Assembly: GCA_045542485.1 (NCBI GenBank)
Contig: JAZQLC010000013.1
Coordinates: forward strand, 1-31,695
Reading direction: 5' to 3'
Length of the DNA: 31,695 bases
From: SIG575 sp045542485
GTDB lineage: Bacteria > Bacillota > Clostridia > Oscillospirales > Acutalibacteraceae
In this document: in pieces, positions 15,639 through 23,369 of the stretch
How positions within the stretch are numbered: position 1 is the stretch's first letter
Layout of the letters: each line of letters opens with the position of its first letter
Program-made: the position numbers and the translations under genes
The notes under the pieces: generated by a model
What the model was told of the DNA's origin: nothing
Databases searched by the model: none
The model's input: the letters and a program-made list of their open reading frames with translations, nothing else

Positions 15639-16349
15639 TCACAACTTGCTTTTTGGGGTAAACCTGACGCGGAAGATACTGACTGTGTACCTGAATGCGA
15701 GTTTTAAAAGTCCTGAAAAATTGAAATTGCTTTTTCTGCCCTCTTCTCTTTTGTAGCAGGTGGGAATTTCTATATATTCAACTCCCAAACGCAAAGGTTT
15801 AAGTGTGAACTCGGCTATGTTGGCATTCAGTCTTTCGTACAGGGCGAGGGGGTATACCTGAAAAATGGAAAAGATGTCTGTGGCTTTAATTCCGAAAACA
15901 AGCGCAGCAAATTTATTTATCGCTTTACTTCCGAAAGAACGGACAAAAGATGCATTTTCCACAACAGAGTCTCTGTGCCATTTTGATCCGCATACAATAC
16001 TGTCAGGTTTCTCTTTGGCAATACGGACAAGATCCTGAATTGTGTGCGGGTCCATCTCTCCGTCTGAAACAAGAACTAAAAAGTGAGAGCTTGTAACAAG
16101 TGAGGGGATTTCTGTAAATGCCGTATCATAAGTTGCAGTTTTCTGTATCACTATTTCCATTTTGTTGCAGTTACATTCCGCTATAAGTTTTTTTGCTGTT
16201 TCCGCACTGGGACAATTTTCAGATTTCAGGAAAAGGATAATTCTTGAAATATCATCATATGCGCCGCTTTGCAAAACACCATTGATTGTTTCTGTCAGTG
16301 TGTCTGTTTCATTTGACGCAGGTATGATAACAGTAAGAGATTCAAACAT
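15639..16349 (-). CDS. Family 2 glycosyltransferase
   Basis: 236 residues of a GT-A fold inverting glycosyltransferase (GT2, DPM1/WcaA-like). Visible marks are LTVIIPASNE at the N-terminus, the helix TDTLTETINGVLQ, and VSDGEMDPHTI near residue 95-105, the position of the nucleotide-sugar/metal-binding acidic motif. It carries no clear membrane helix, so the acceptor may be soluble or membrane-peripheral; the basic C-terminus (FRVRFTPKSK) could hold it at the membrane. I chose ATG 16349 with GGGAGGTGA 6 nt before it; a TTG codon just upstream is too close to that site. The donor and acceptor sugars are unknown. Transcribed alone, divergent from the radical SAM gene. Confidence 0.85.
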   Translation of the reverse strand: MFESLTVIIPASNETDTLTETINGVLQSGAYDDISRIILFLKSENCPSAETAKKLIAECNCNKMEIVIQKTATYDTAFTEIPSLVTSSHFLVLVSDGEMDPHTIQDLVRIAKEKPDSIVCGSKWHRDSVVENASFVRSFGSKAINKFAALVFGIKATDIFSIFQVYPLALYERLNANIAEFTLKPLRLGVEYIEIPTCYKREEGRKSNFNFSGLLKLAFRYTVSIFRVRFTPKSKL

Positions 16350-16396
16350 CAATTGTCACCTCCCGGAAAGTTAAAGTGGAACATTATACGCCTGAA

Positions 16397-16425
16397 ATTA
16401 TATCATTATCCGTCGTTTAAGTCAA
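16397..16425 (-). promoter_or_regulatory. Promoter of the glycosyltransferase
   Basis: TTGACT (16425-16420) and TATAAT (16402-16397) on the minus strand with a 17-bp spacer. Confidence 0.82.
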
Positions 16426-16437
16426 GAAATGTACAAG

Positions 16438-16466
16438 TTGACAACATATAAATTATATGTTACCAT
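16438..16466 (+). promoter_or_regulatory. Promoter of the radical SAM gene
   Basis: TTGACA (16438-16443) and a poorer -10, TACCAT (16461-16466), 17-bp spacer. Its spacer carries the palindrome ACATATAAATTATATGT. Confidence 0.65.
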
Positions 16467-16513
16467 CATAGTTGATTATATCTTCTTTTTGGAACCGACG
16501 GAGGGCAACAACA

Positions 16514-18445
16514 GTGAAGAAAAATGTTTATTTTGTTCAGGCGGATATTACCGTGGATATAAAAGGTAAGAGTGCTTATTTGCCTTACACCGCAGGGGTT
16601 CTGGTTGCTTCTGCTTTTAAAAGTGAAGCAGTAAAAGAAAATTGCGCTTTCAAGGAATTTATATTTTACCGTGAAAAAATTGAAAGTGTTGTTTCAAGGC
16701 TTGATAACCCTTCATTTATGGGATTTTCCTGTTACAGTTGGAACTCCGAATATAACAAGCTTCTGGCAAAATCGGTAAAAGAAAAATTCCCCGGGTGTCT
16801 GATCGTTTTCGGCGGACATGATGTTGCTGATGATTTTGAACTGCTTGAAGAAAATTCTTTCATAGATGTTTTGTGTCACGGTGAAGGTGAAGAAACAATC
16901 AGAAATTTGTTGGAAGCATATGCTCTTGGCAAATCTTTTGAAGACGTAGCAAACATTTCTTACAGAACAGAAACGGGAGAATATTCTAGGACTGCTTCAA
17001 AGGCTCAGGAAACACTGGATTTCCCTTCTCCGTATATCGAAGGATGGTTTGATGATATAATCAGAAATCACCCGGACACTACATTCAATGCCACAATGGA
17101 AACCAGCCGCGGATGTTCTCAGCGTTGTGCATATTGTGATTGGGCTGATGCGAAATCAAAAGTCAGATTTGCACCCATTGACAGGATTATAAAAGAATTA
17201 AGATGGATGAGCGAACGGAAAATCGCGTTTGTATGGGGTGCAGATGCCAATTTCGGTGCCAATGACCGCGATCTTAAGATTGTGGATGAACTTATAAAAA
17301 TCAAAACGGAAACAGGTTATCCTGAAAGAATCCGTTGGAATTATTCAAAAAGTAATTTTAAAAATGTATTTGAGATAGTAAAAAAATTAAAGGACTGCAA
17401 TTTGGACAGAATCGGTGCAACGCTGTCTTTTCAGAGTCTGTCACCGGTTGTTCTGAAAAATATCGGCAGAGCTAATGCGTCTCCCGATTTCTACAAAGAG
17501 TGGCTTACTGCGTATCGCAAAGAAAATATGAAGTGCTATTCAGAGCTTATTCTGGGTATGCCGGGAGAAACTTATGAGAGTTTCACAAAGGGTATGGCAA
17601 CGCTTTTTGAAATAGGACAGCATTTTGTTTTTGATGTTTATTCCTGTATCGTTCTGCCTAATGCCAGAATGAATCAGAAGAGTTATATAGAGAAACACGG
17701 CATAAAAACAGTTCGTCAGGAGATGCTCAGAGATCACGCAAGTGCAAGTTCCTTTGATATTCCTGAATATAACAATATCATTGTTGAAACTAACACAATG
17801 AGCAGAGAAATGTGGATACGCTCAACTGTGTTTTACTGGATGACAAAAATGCTCCACGGTAATGGTTTTATCAGAGCTTTTGCTATATACCTTTATTACG
17901 AAATGGGCGTAGCATATGACAGGTTTTATGATGAGGTACTTGATTACTTTGAAGAAAATAAAGACCTGAATATTTCAAAGCTTTATTATGAAGTGAAAAA
18001 CAAAACAGAAGATATTTCTCAGGGAAAGAAAAACAGGGTGCTTGTTTTTGAACCGTGCGGGGATATTCACTGGACAGAGTGTGAATATATTGCATTGAAA
18101 GTTCTGGAAAATCTTGATTTGTTTTTTGAGGAAATGACCCCATTCCTGAAAAAATTCGATATCCCTGAAGATATTTTTGAGGACCTTATGGCTTATCAGA
18201 AAGCCATAATACGCAGACCGGGTGATGAGGCACATACGCTTTCACTCAGATATGTTCTTCACGATTATTTTGAAAAGATTTATATCAACGAATACCATCC
18301 GCTGGAAATAAGAGACCATAAACTCTTTCTCAGAGATACAGCCGTGTATGATAACTGGGCTGATTTCGGCAGATTTGTTGTGTGGTACGGAAAAATGGGT
18401 TGGTCATCATATAAAGATGATGTGAAAGAAATAAACGAATTATAA
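16514..18445 (+). CDS. B12-binding-domain radical SAM protein
   Basis: About 643 residues. The N-terminal 160 or so form a Rossmann-like cobalamin-binding-type domain (SFMGFSCYSW, CLIVFGGHDVADD, DVLCHGEGEET). The radical SAM barrel follows, with the cluster motif C201-x3-C205-x2-C208 in TSRGCSQRCAYCDWA; the CDW ending is common in this class. A C-terminal part of about 250 residues is not recognisable to me. Members use SAM, with or without methylcobalamin, for methylations and other radical reactions. The target here is unknown. I chose GTG 16514 with GGAGGG 8 nt upstream; the longer frame from a TTG at 16472 begins near the transcription start. Monocistronic, divergent from the GT2 gene. 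Confidence 0.85.
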   Translation: MKKNVYFVQADITVDIKGKSAYLPYTAGVLVASAFKSEAVKENCAFKEFIFYREKIESVVSRLDNPSFMGFSCYSWNSEYNKLLAKSVKEKFPGCLIVFGGHDVADDFELLEENSFIDVLCHGEGEETIRNLLEAYALGKSFEDVANISYRTETGEYSRTASKAQETLDFPSPYIEGWFDDIIRNHPDTTFNATMETSRGCSQRCAYCDWADAKSKVRFAPIDRIIKELRWMSERKIAFVWGADANFGANDRDLKIVDELIKIKTETGYPERIRWNYSKSNFKNVFEIVKKLKDCNLDRIGATLSFQSLSPVVLKNIGRANASPDFYKEWLTAYRKENMKCYSELILGMPGETYESFTKGMATLFEIGQHFVFDVYSCIVLPNARMNQKSYIEKHGIKTVRQEMLRDHASASSFDIPEYNNIIVETNTMSREMWIRSTVFYWMTKMLHGNGFIRAFAIYLYYEMGVAYDRFYDEVLDYFEENKDLNISKLYYEVKNKTEDISQGKKNRVLVFEPCGDIHWTECEYIALKVLENLDLFFEEMTPFLKKFDIPEDIFEDLMAYQKAIIRRPGDEAHTLSLRYVLHDYFEKIYINEYHPLEIRDHKLFLRDTAVYDNWADFGRFVVWYGKMGWSSYKDDVKEINEL

Positions 18446-18461
18446 CCATTTATACTTTATG

Positions 18462-18502
18462 AAAAAACTCGCAGATGTCAGCCGATATCTGCGAGTTTTT
18501 TT
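18462..18502 (+). terminator. Terminator of the radical SAM gene
   Basis: AAAAAACTCGCAGAT and ATCTGCGAGTTTTTTT form a 9-bp GC-containing stem extended by A-T pairs, with a 10-nt loop. Confidence 0.9.
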
Positions 18503-18576
18503 CGCCTGATTGAAGTTCCCCAAGGGAGGCATTCTTTTTGTAATACGGAATGACGCAGATGATTTTAAGGAATTCC

Positions 18577-18604
18577 TTGACAAAAAATTATCTTTCTATA
18601 TAAT
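18577..18604 (+). promoter_or_regulatory. Promoter of the peptidase-transporter operon
   Basis: A perfect TTGACA (18577-18582) and TATAAT (18599-18604), 16-bp spacer. It lies inside the longest open frame and so fixes the start downstream at 18636. Confidence 0.83.
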
Positions 18605-18635
18605 TGTATTATTGCTTTATCAGGGAGAGTTTTTT

Positions 18636-20000
18636 ATGGATTCAGTAAAAGCACTGTTGCATCTCAGTCAGGCTATATCAATTCCGACAATTTCAAATCT
18701 GGATGAAAGCCTTACCGACTGGGAACAGTTTGAAAAATTTCATAAATTTCTTGAAGAGACCTATCCTCTTGTGCACAAACATCTCACAAGAGAGGTTGTG
18801 GGAAAAGCGTCTCTTCTTTACAGGTGGGCAGGTGAGGATTCCTCGCTGAAACCTTTTGCTATGCTTGGACATATGGATGTTGTTCCCATCCCCAAGGAAA
18901 CTGAAAACGAGTGGAAATATCCTCCGTTTGCAGGTGCAAATGACGGAGAATACATCTACGGCAGAGGCGCAAACGATATGAAAAACTGTGTTGTTGCACT
19001 TATGGAAGCTGTTGAAAATCTTCTCGGTGAGGGCTTTAAGCCAAAGAGAGATGTTTATCTTTGCTTCGGACATAACGAGGAGGTTCTCTGCGGTGAAGGC
19101 TCAGGTGCAGGGGCGATTGCAGCACTCCTCAAGGAGAGGGGAGTTCAGCTTGAGTTTGTCTACGACGAGGGCGGAGCGATTATGGATGACAACCTTTTCG
19201 GTCTTAAAAATCCTGCTGCTATGGTGGGTCTTGCAGAGAAAGGTTACGCAGACCTGAAAATCAGCATTTCAAACAACGGCGGTCACGCAGCTGAGCCATC
19301 GGACAGAACGGCTCTCGGCGATTTATCAAGACTTATCTATGCAATAGAAAAATATCAGATGTCCTGCCGACTTATCGACACTGTAAAAGGAACTCTCAGA
19401 GAGCTTGGCAGAAATTCAGAGGGTGTTCTCAGTGTTGCATTGAAAGCACTGAAAATCACCAAACCCGTCGTAATGAAAATTCTAAAAACTTACCGTATGA
19501 CACACGCGATGATGCATACTACGATTGTTCCCACAATCTGCCGTGCAGGTACGGCTGTCAATGTTCTTCCGCAGAAAGTCGAGGCTATGCTCAACATCAG
19601 ACTTCTTCCCGGAGACACAACTGAGGATGTGGAAAAACACATAAAGCGTCTTGCGAAGAAAATGGGTGTTCTTGATGAGCTTGACCTTGAGTTTACAAGC
19701 GTCAGCCCGGCACCCGAAGAAACATCTGCAAACACTGAAACATATAAAATTATTGAGAAAACAATGAAAGAGATTGACCCCACAATTGTTACAATTCCCT
19801 ATCTTGTGACAGGTGCAACGGACAGCCGTGAATATAAGGATGTTGCAGATGAAATTTACAGAATTTATCCCTTTAAAATAACAAGCGACGAGCTTGACAG
19901 TATGCACGGAATCAACGAGCGACTTCGTATCAGCAGTTTTAATTTCGGCATCGAATATTTTATCCGCTTCATAAAAACTCAGGCAGAAAGGAGAGTGTAA
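18636..20000 (+). CDS. M20 family metallopeptidase/amidohydrolase, CPS1/PM20D1-like
   Basis: 454 residues. The ligand set of the two-zinc M20 family is visible: HMD at H79/D81, bridging D114 in GRGANDMK, catalytic E148/E149 in GHNEEV, E178 in YDEGG, and H424 in DSMHGINE. H217 in NNGGHAAEPS lies in the lid domain. The sequence style (GHMDVVPxxxE, EWKYPPFAG, YGRGAND, FVYDEGG) resembles the carboxypeptidase S/PM20D1 branch, which cleaves dipeptides or N-acyl amino acids. Start ATG 18636 has GGGAGAG upstream; the frame runs back another 42 codons through the promoter. No signal peptide. Cotranscribed with a YfcC-type transporter 3 nt downstream. Confidence 0.9.
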   Translation: MDSVKALLHLSQAISIPTISNLDESLTDWEQFEKFHKFLEETYPLVHKHLTREVVGKASLLYRWAGEDSSLKPFAMLGHMDVVPIPKETENEWKYPPFAGANDGEYIYGRGANDMKNCVVALMEAVENLLGEGFKPKRDVYLCFGHNEEVLCGEGSGAGAIAALLKERGVQLEFVYDEGGAIMDDNLFGLKNPAAMVGLAEKGYADLKISISNNGGHAAEPSDRTALGDLSRLIYAIEKYQMSCRLIDTVKGTLRELGRNSEGVLSVALKALKITKPVVMKILKTYRMTHAMMHTTIVPTICRAGTAVNVLPQKVEAMLNIRLLPGDTTEDVEKHIKRLAKKMGVLDELDLEFTSVSPAPEETSANTETYKIIEKTMKEIDPTIVTIPYLVTGATDSREYKDVADEIYRIYPFKITSDELDSMHGINERLRISSFNFGIEYFIRFIKTQAERRV

Positions 20001-20003
20001 GCC

Positions 20004-21452
20004 GTGTCAAATTCTTCAGGTAATCTTAAAATCGGTACAAAATCATTCATATCAACTGTTGCCATATTACTTGCACTTATGGTTTTTGCAGGTATACTTA
20101 CACAAATTCTCCCTCAGGGAAGTTACAAAAGAGTTATTGACTCAAACGGCAACGAAATGGTTGTTGAAGGCTCATATGCTCTTCTGGAAAATGCAGAAAA
20201 ACTTCCCGTATGGCGATGGTTTACTGCTCCCTTTGAGCTGTTCGGCGACTCGCAATCACTGACGGCGATTGTCATAATTGTCTTCATTATCCTCGTCGGT
20301 GGTACATTTTCAATCCTTGAAAAGGCAGAAGTTTTCAATTACCTTATCGGCGCAACTATTAAAAAATTCGGAAACAGGAAATATCTTCTTCTGTGTCTTG
20401 TTTCTCTTCTTTGTATGCTTCTCGGCTCTACTATGGGGCTTCTGGAAGAAACTGTCCCGTTGGTGCCGATTCTTGTTCTTCTTGCATTGGCTCTGGGCTG
20501 GGATACTCTGACAGGTCTCGGAATGAGTATTCTCGCAGTAGGTTTCGGCTTTGCGGCAGGTACATTCAACCCGTTTACGGTTGTTGTGGCTCAGCGTCTT
20601 GCCGATGTGCCTTTGTTTTCAGGCCTTTCAATGCGCGTTGTTGCCTTTGTGCTTATCTATTTTCTTCTTTGCTTCTTCCTTGTAAGATACGCAAAAAAGA
20701 TTGAGAAAAAGCCTGAAAGCTCACTTGTTTATTCAAGTGACCTTGAAAAAAGAAAAAACCTTCAGACAGAAGATAACACTGCAATCCTCGGGAACAAAAA
20801 CATCTCAAAGGCTGCAAAAGCTTTCGGTATTTCAATGCTTCTTGTTGTGGCATATGTTGTAACTGCACTTTTCGTACCTGCGCTTTCAGATTACACAATG
20901 GTGGTTATGGCTGTTGTTATCACTTTCGGCGGTATTCTTGCAGGTAAGGTTTCAAAGTATAAGGAAAAGGGTATGGGCAAGGATTTCCTCGGCGGTATGC
21001 TGAGTATGGCACCGGGTGCAATTCTTATTATCCTTTCAATGTCTGTCCGATTTATTATTGAAGAGGGCGGAATTATGGACACAATTCTTCACTGGGCTTA
21101 TACAAAGATGCAGAATCTGTCACCGCTTACGGCGATTCTTATTGTGTACCTTATTGTTCTTATCATTCAGTTCTTCATTTCAGGTGCAGCGTCAAAGGCA
21201 TTCCTCATTATGCCGCTTATCGTGCCACTTGCAGATATGATAGGTCTTACAAGACAGAGCATTGTCCTTGCTTTCTGCTTCGGTGACGGCTTTACAAATG
21301 TGTTCTTCCCCACAAATGCACTTCTTCTCATAGTTCTCGGACTTACCTCAGTGCCTTATTCAAAGTGGTTCCGTTGGACATGGAAACTTCAGGCTGCAAT
21401 TCTTGCGGTTACTGCAGTTCTTCTGCTCATAGCTGTAAAGGTTGGTTATTAA
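20004..21452 (+). CDS. YfcC/DcuC-family membrane transporter
   Basis: 482 residues with about 12 hydrophobic helices. The pattern fits the YfcC family of the ion-transporter superfamily, which holds C4-dicarboxylate and basic amino acid carriers. Marks are GGTFSILEKAEVFN after the second helix, STMGLLEETVPLVPI, and FNPFTVVVAQRLADVP in the first half, with QFFISGAASKAFLIMPLI and FCFGDGFTNVFFPTNA in the second. These pairs are the two re-entrant substrate regions. It starts at GTG 20004, AAAGGAG 10 nt before, only 3 nt after the peptidase stop. It likely imports the peptidase substrate or exports its product. The true substrate is not readable. Confidence 0.88.
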   Translation: MSNSSGNLKIGTKSFISTVAILLALMVFAGILTQILPQGSYKRVIDSNGNEMVVEGSYALLENAEKLPVWRWFTAPFELFGDSQSLTAIVIIVFIILVGGTFSILEKAEVFNYLIGATIKKFGNRKYLLLCLVSLLCMLLGSTMGLLEETVPLVPILVLLALALGWDTLTGLGMSILAVGFGFAAGTFNPFTVVVAQRLADVPLFSGLSMRVVAFVLIYFLLCFFLVRYAKKIEKKPESSLVYSSDLEKRKNLQTEDNTAILGNKNISKAAKAFGISMLLVVAYVVTALFVPALSDYTMVVMAVVITFGGILAGKVSKYKEKGMGKDFLGGMLSMAPGAILIILSMSVRFIIEEGGIMDTILHWAYTKMQNLSPLTAILIVYLIVLIIQFFISGAASKAFLIMPLIVPLADMIGLTRQSIVLAFCFGDGFTNVFFPTNALLLIVLGLTSVPYSKWFRWTWKLQAAILAVTAVLLLIAVKVGY

Positions 21453-21589
21453 TCTGAATACACCGAAAAGTATAAAGAAATCTTAAAAATTTTTAATTAG
21501 ACATATTTTGCAAAGAAAGAAAAATAAAGCTCAATCTTTGTAATATAATTGTGAAAATATGAAAAAATTATAAATTTTTGGGGGAAGTT

Positions 21590-23215
21590 ATGAAAAAGAA
21601 AGTGAAGTTGGCTGATATTCCCGACCTTAGCACGGTCAAAGAAATTATTCTTTATGGTACGGAAAAAGGTCAGGACCACAAGCAGTTCGTTTTTCACGAC
21701 AAGAAAAGGGTAGAGCATACAAAAACTTTCAATGGAACATGGAAAGATATCAGTGCGATTGCCCAGTACCTTTACGATAACGGTGTAACAAATCATAAGA
21801 AAGTTGCGTTTCTTTCAGAAAACAGCTACGAGTGGATTATCGGTTACTATGCTATTATGATCAGCGGCAATATTGCCGTCCCCCTTGACAGTAAGCTTGG
21901 TGCAGATGATCTTGCAAAGCAGCTTATGAACTGTCACTGTGACGCTATCTTCTATGAAACAGAATTCAGGGGTGTTCTTGAAGATATCTATGATGTTGAG
22001 GGTATGCATAAGATGCAGGAATTCAACCTTGACAATTTTGCAGAATACTATGAAAAAGGTCTTGGAAGTATTGCCGGCGGCAACACTCAGGGCGTTGATG
22101 CAGAGGTCAAGGGTGAAGATTTGGCCTGTATCGTTTATACATCAGGCACAACAGGCAGAAGCAAGGGTGTTATGCTTTCTCACAAAAACCTTACATCGGA
22201 CGCGGTTGCATCCTGCAGAGTTCTTCATGGCCGTCACGCAATCGGATTCCTTCCTCTTAACCATACTTATTCATGGGTATCAGCCTTGTTCTCATGCTAT
22301 CTTATTACTGAATACGGTTATATCTGTCAGAGCATCAAGAACATTCAGCAGGACCTTATGAAATACAACCCCTACAATTTCTCAGGTGTCCCTCTTGCAG
22401 TTGAAACAATTTATGACAGAATCTGGAAAACTGCAAAGAAGCAGGGCAGGGAAGAAATTCTTCAGAAGGGTATTAAAATCAGCAGACTTCTTCTTAAATT
22501 CGGCATCGACAGAAGAAGAAAGCTCTTCAAGACTATTCACGATAATCTTGGCGGAAACCTTGATATGATTGTCTGTGGCGGTGCAGCACTTGACCCCAAG
22601 CACGAGCAGTTCTTCTACGATATCGGCATCCAGATTATCAATGGTTACGGCACAACAGAGTGTTCACCTGCAGTAACCTGTAACAGACGCGAAAACTTCA
22701 GATTCGGCAGTGTGGGACTTCCTCTTCCTTGCTGTGAGGTTAAAATCAACGAGCCTGACGAAAACGGCGTAGGTGAAATCTATGTCAGAGGCGAAAATGT
22801 AATGGTGGGTTACTATGATGACCCCGAAGCCACTGCGTCTGTATTCAACGGTGAGTGGTTCAAGACGGGCGACTTCGGCAGAATGGATAAAGACGGTTTC
22901 CTCTATTATGTGGGAAGAAAGAAGAATCTTATCGTTACAAAGGGCGGAAAGAATATTTCTCCCGAAGAGCTTGAGGATAAGCTTGTAAGGTTCGACTATG
23001 TCAAGGAAGTTCTGGTTTATGAAGAAAATGATGTGATTGTGGGAGAGTTTTATCTCAACACTGCAGAGTATCCTGATGCAGAAGCACAGCTTAAAGCAGA
23101 TATGGTGGAATTCAACGCAAAAAATCCCGCTTTCAAAAAGATTGGTAAGATTGTAGTGCGTGACACTGAATTCCCCAAAACAACAACACTTAAAATCAGA
23201 AGAAAATATAACTGA
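21590..23215 (+). CDS. Long-chain acyl-CoA synthetase-like AMP-forming ligase
   Basis: 541 residues of the ANL family. Motifs are the P-loop YTSGTTGRSKGVM (183-195), YGTTE (353-357), TGD (426-428), GRKKNLI (442-448) and the C-terminal TTTLKIRR (531-538) with catalytic K535. The GRKKN and KGGKN segments and the overall spacing resemble FadD/FAA-type long-chain acid ligases, although they also occur in acyl-ACP synthetases. It would activate free fatty acids to acyl-CoA or acyl-AMP in the cytoplasm. Start ATG 21590 has GGGGGAAG upstream. A TATAAT lies at 21544 but no good -35 box, and no terminator separates it from the transporter, so read-through is possible. A terminator follows. Confidence 0.9.
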   Translation: MKKKVKLADIPDLSTVKEIILYGTEKGQDHKQFVFHDKKRVEHTKTFNGTWKDISAIAQYLYDNGVTNHKKVAFLSENSYEWIIGYYAIMISGNIAVPLDSKLGADDLAKQLMNCHCDAIFYETEFRGVLEDIYDVEGMHKMQEFNLDNFAEYYEKGLGSIAGGNTQGVDAEVKGEDLACIVYTSGTTGRSKGVMLSHKNLTSDAVASCRVLHGRHAIGFLPLNHTYSWVSALFSCYLITEYGYICQSIKNIQQDLMKYNPYNFSGVPLAVETIYDRIWKTAKKQGREEILQKGIKISRLLLKFGIDRRRKLFKTIHDNLGGNLDMIVCGGAALDPKHEQFFYDIGIQIINGYGTTECSPAVTCNRRENFRFGSVGLPLPCCEVKINEPDENGVGEIYVRGENVMVGYYDDPEATASVFNGEWFKTGDFGRMDKDGFLYYVGRKKNLIVTKGGKNISPEELEDKLVRFDYVKEVLVYEENDVIVGEFYLNTAEYPDAEAQLKADMVEFNAKNPAFKKIGKIVVRDTEFPKTTTLKIRRKYN

Positions 23216-23229
23216 TAAAAACCTTTACG

Positions 23230-23271
23230 GACGGCGTTACTTAGGGATTTGCTGAGTGGCGCCGTCTTTTT
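23230..23271 (+). terminator. Terminator of the acyl-CoA synthetase gene
   Basis: The stem GACGGCG / CGCCGTC is extended by cgttacttag/ctgagtggcg pairing, followed by TTTTTG. It ends 56 bp before the next gene's -10 box. Confidence 0.85.
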
Positions 23272-23303
23272 GTAATTATTTCCAAGTTTTCTTCAACATA
23301 CTG

Positions 23304-23332
23304 TTGCTTTTGCGTTAATAAAGTGGTATAAT
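23304..23332 (+). promoter_or_regulatory. Promoter of the ceramidase-like gene
   Basis: TTGCTT (23304-23309) and a perfect TATAAT (23327-23332), 17-bp spacer. The start codon is 37 nt further on. Confidence 0.75.
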
Positions 23333-23369
23333 CACTCTATTAAGAAAATTTTGAAAGGCAGTGAAAAAT

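Noticed and set aside
16444..16513. Cobalamin or other riboswitch before the B12-type radical SAM gene
   Set aside because: The leader is only about 40 nt, far too short for a cobalamin riboswitch, and no conserved B12-box was seen.
18503..18576. Possible small gene before the M20 peptidase
   Set aside because: The frame here is only the upstream extension of the peptidase frame and lies upstream of the promoter; no separate start with a ribosome site is present.
19482..19907. A 141-codon minus-strand frame rich in Cys and Phe
   Set aside because: It lies wholly opposite the M20 peptidase C-terminus, has no promoter or ribosome site, and reflects codon use of the sense strand.
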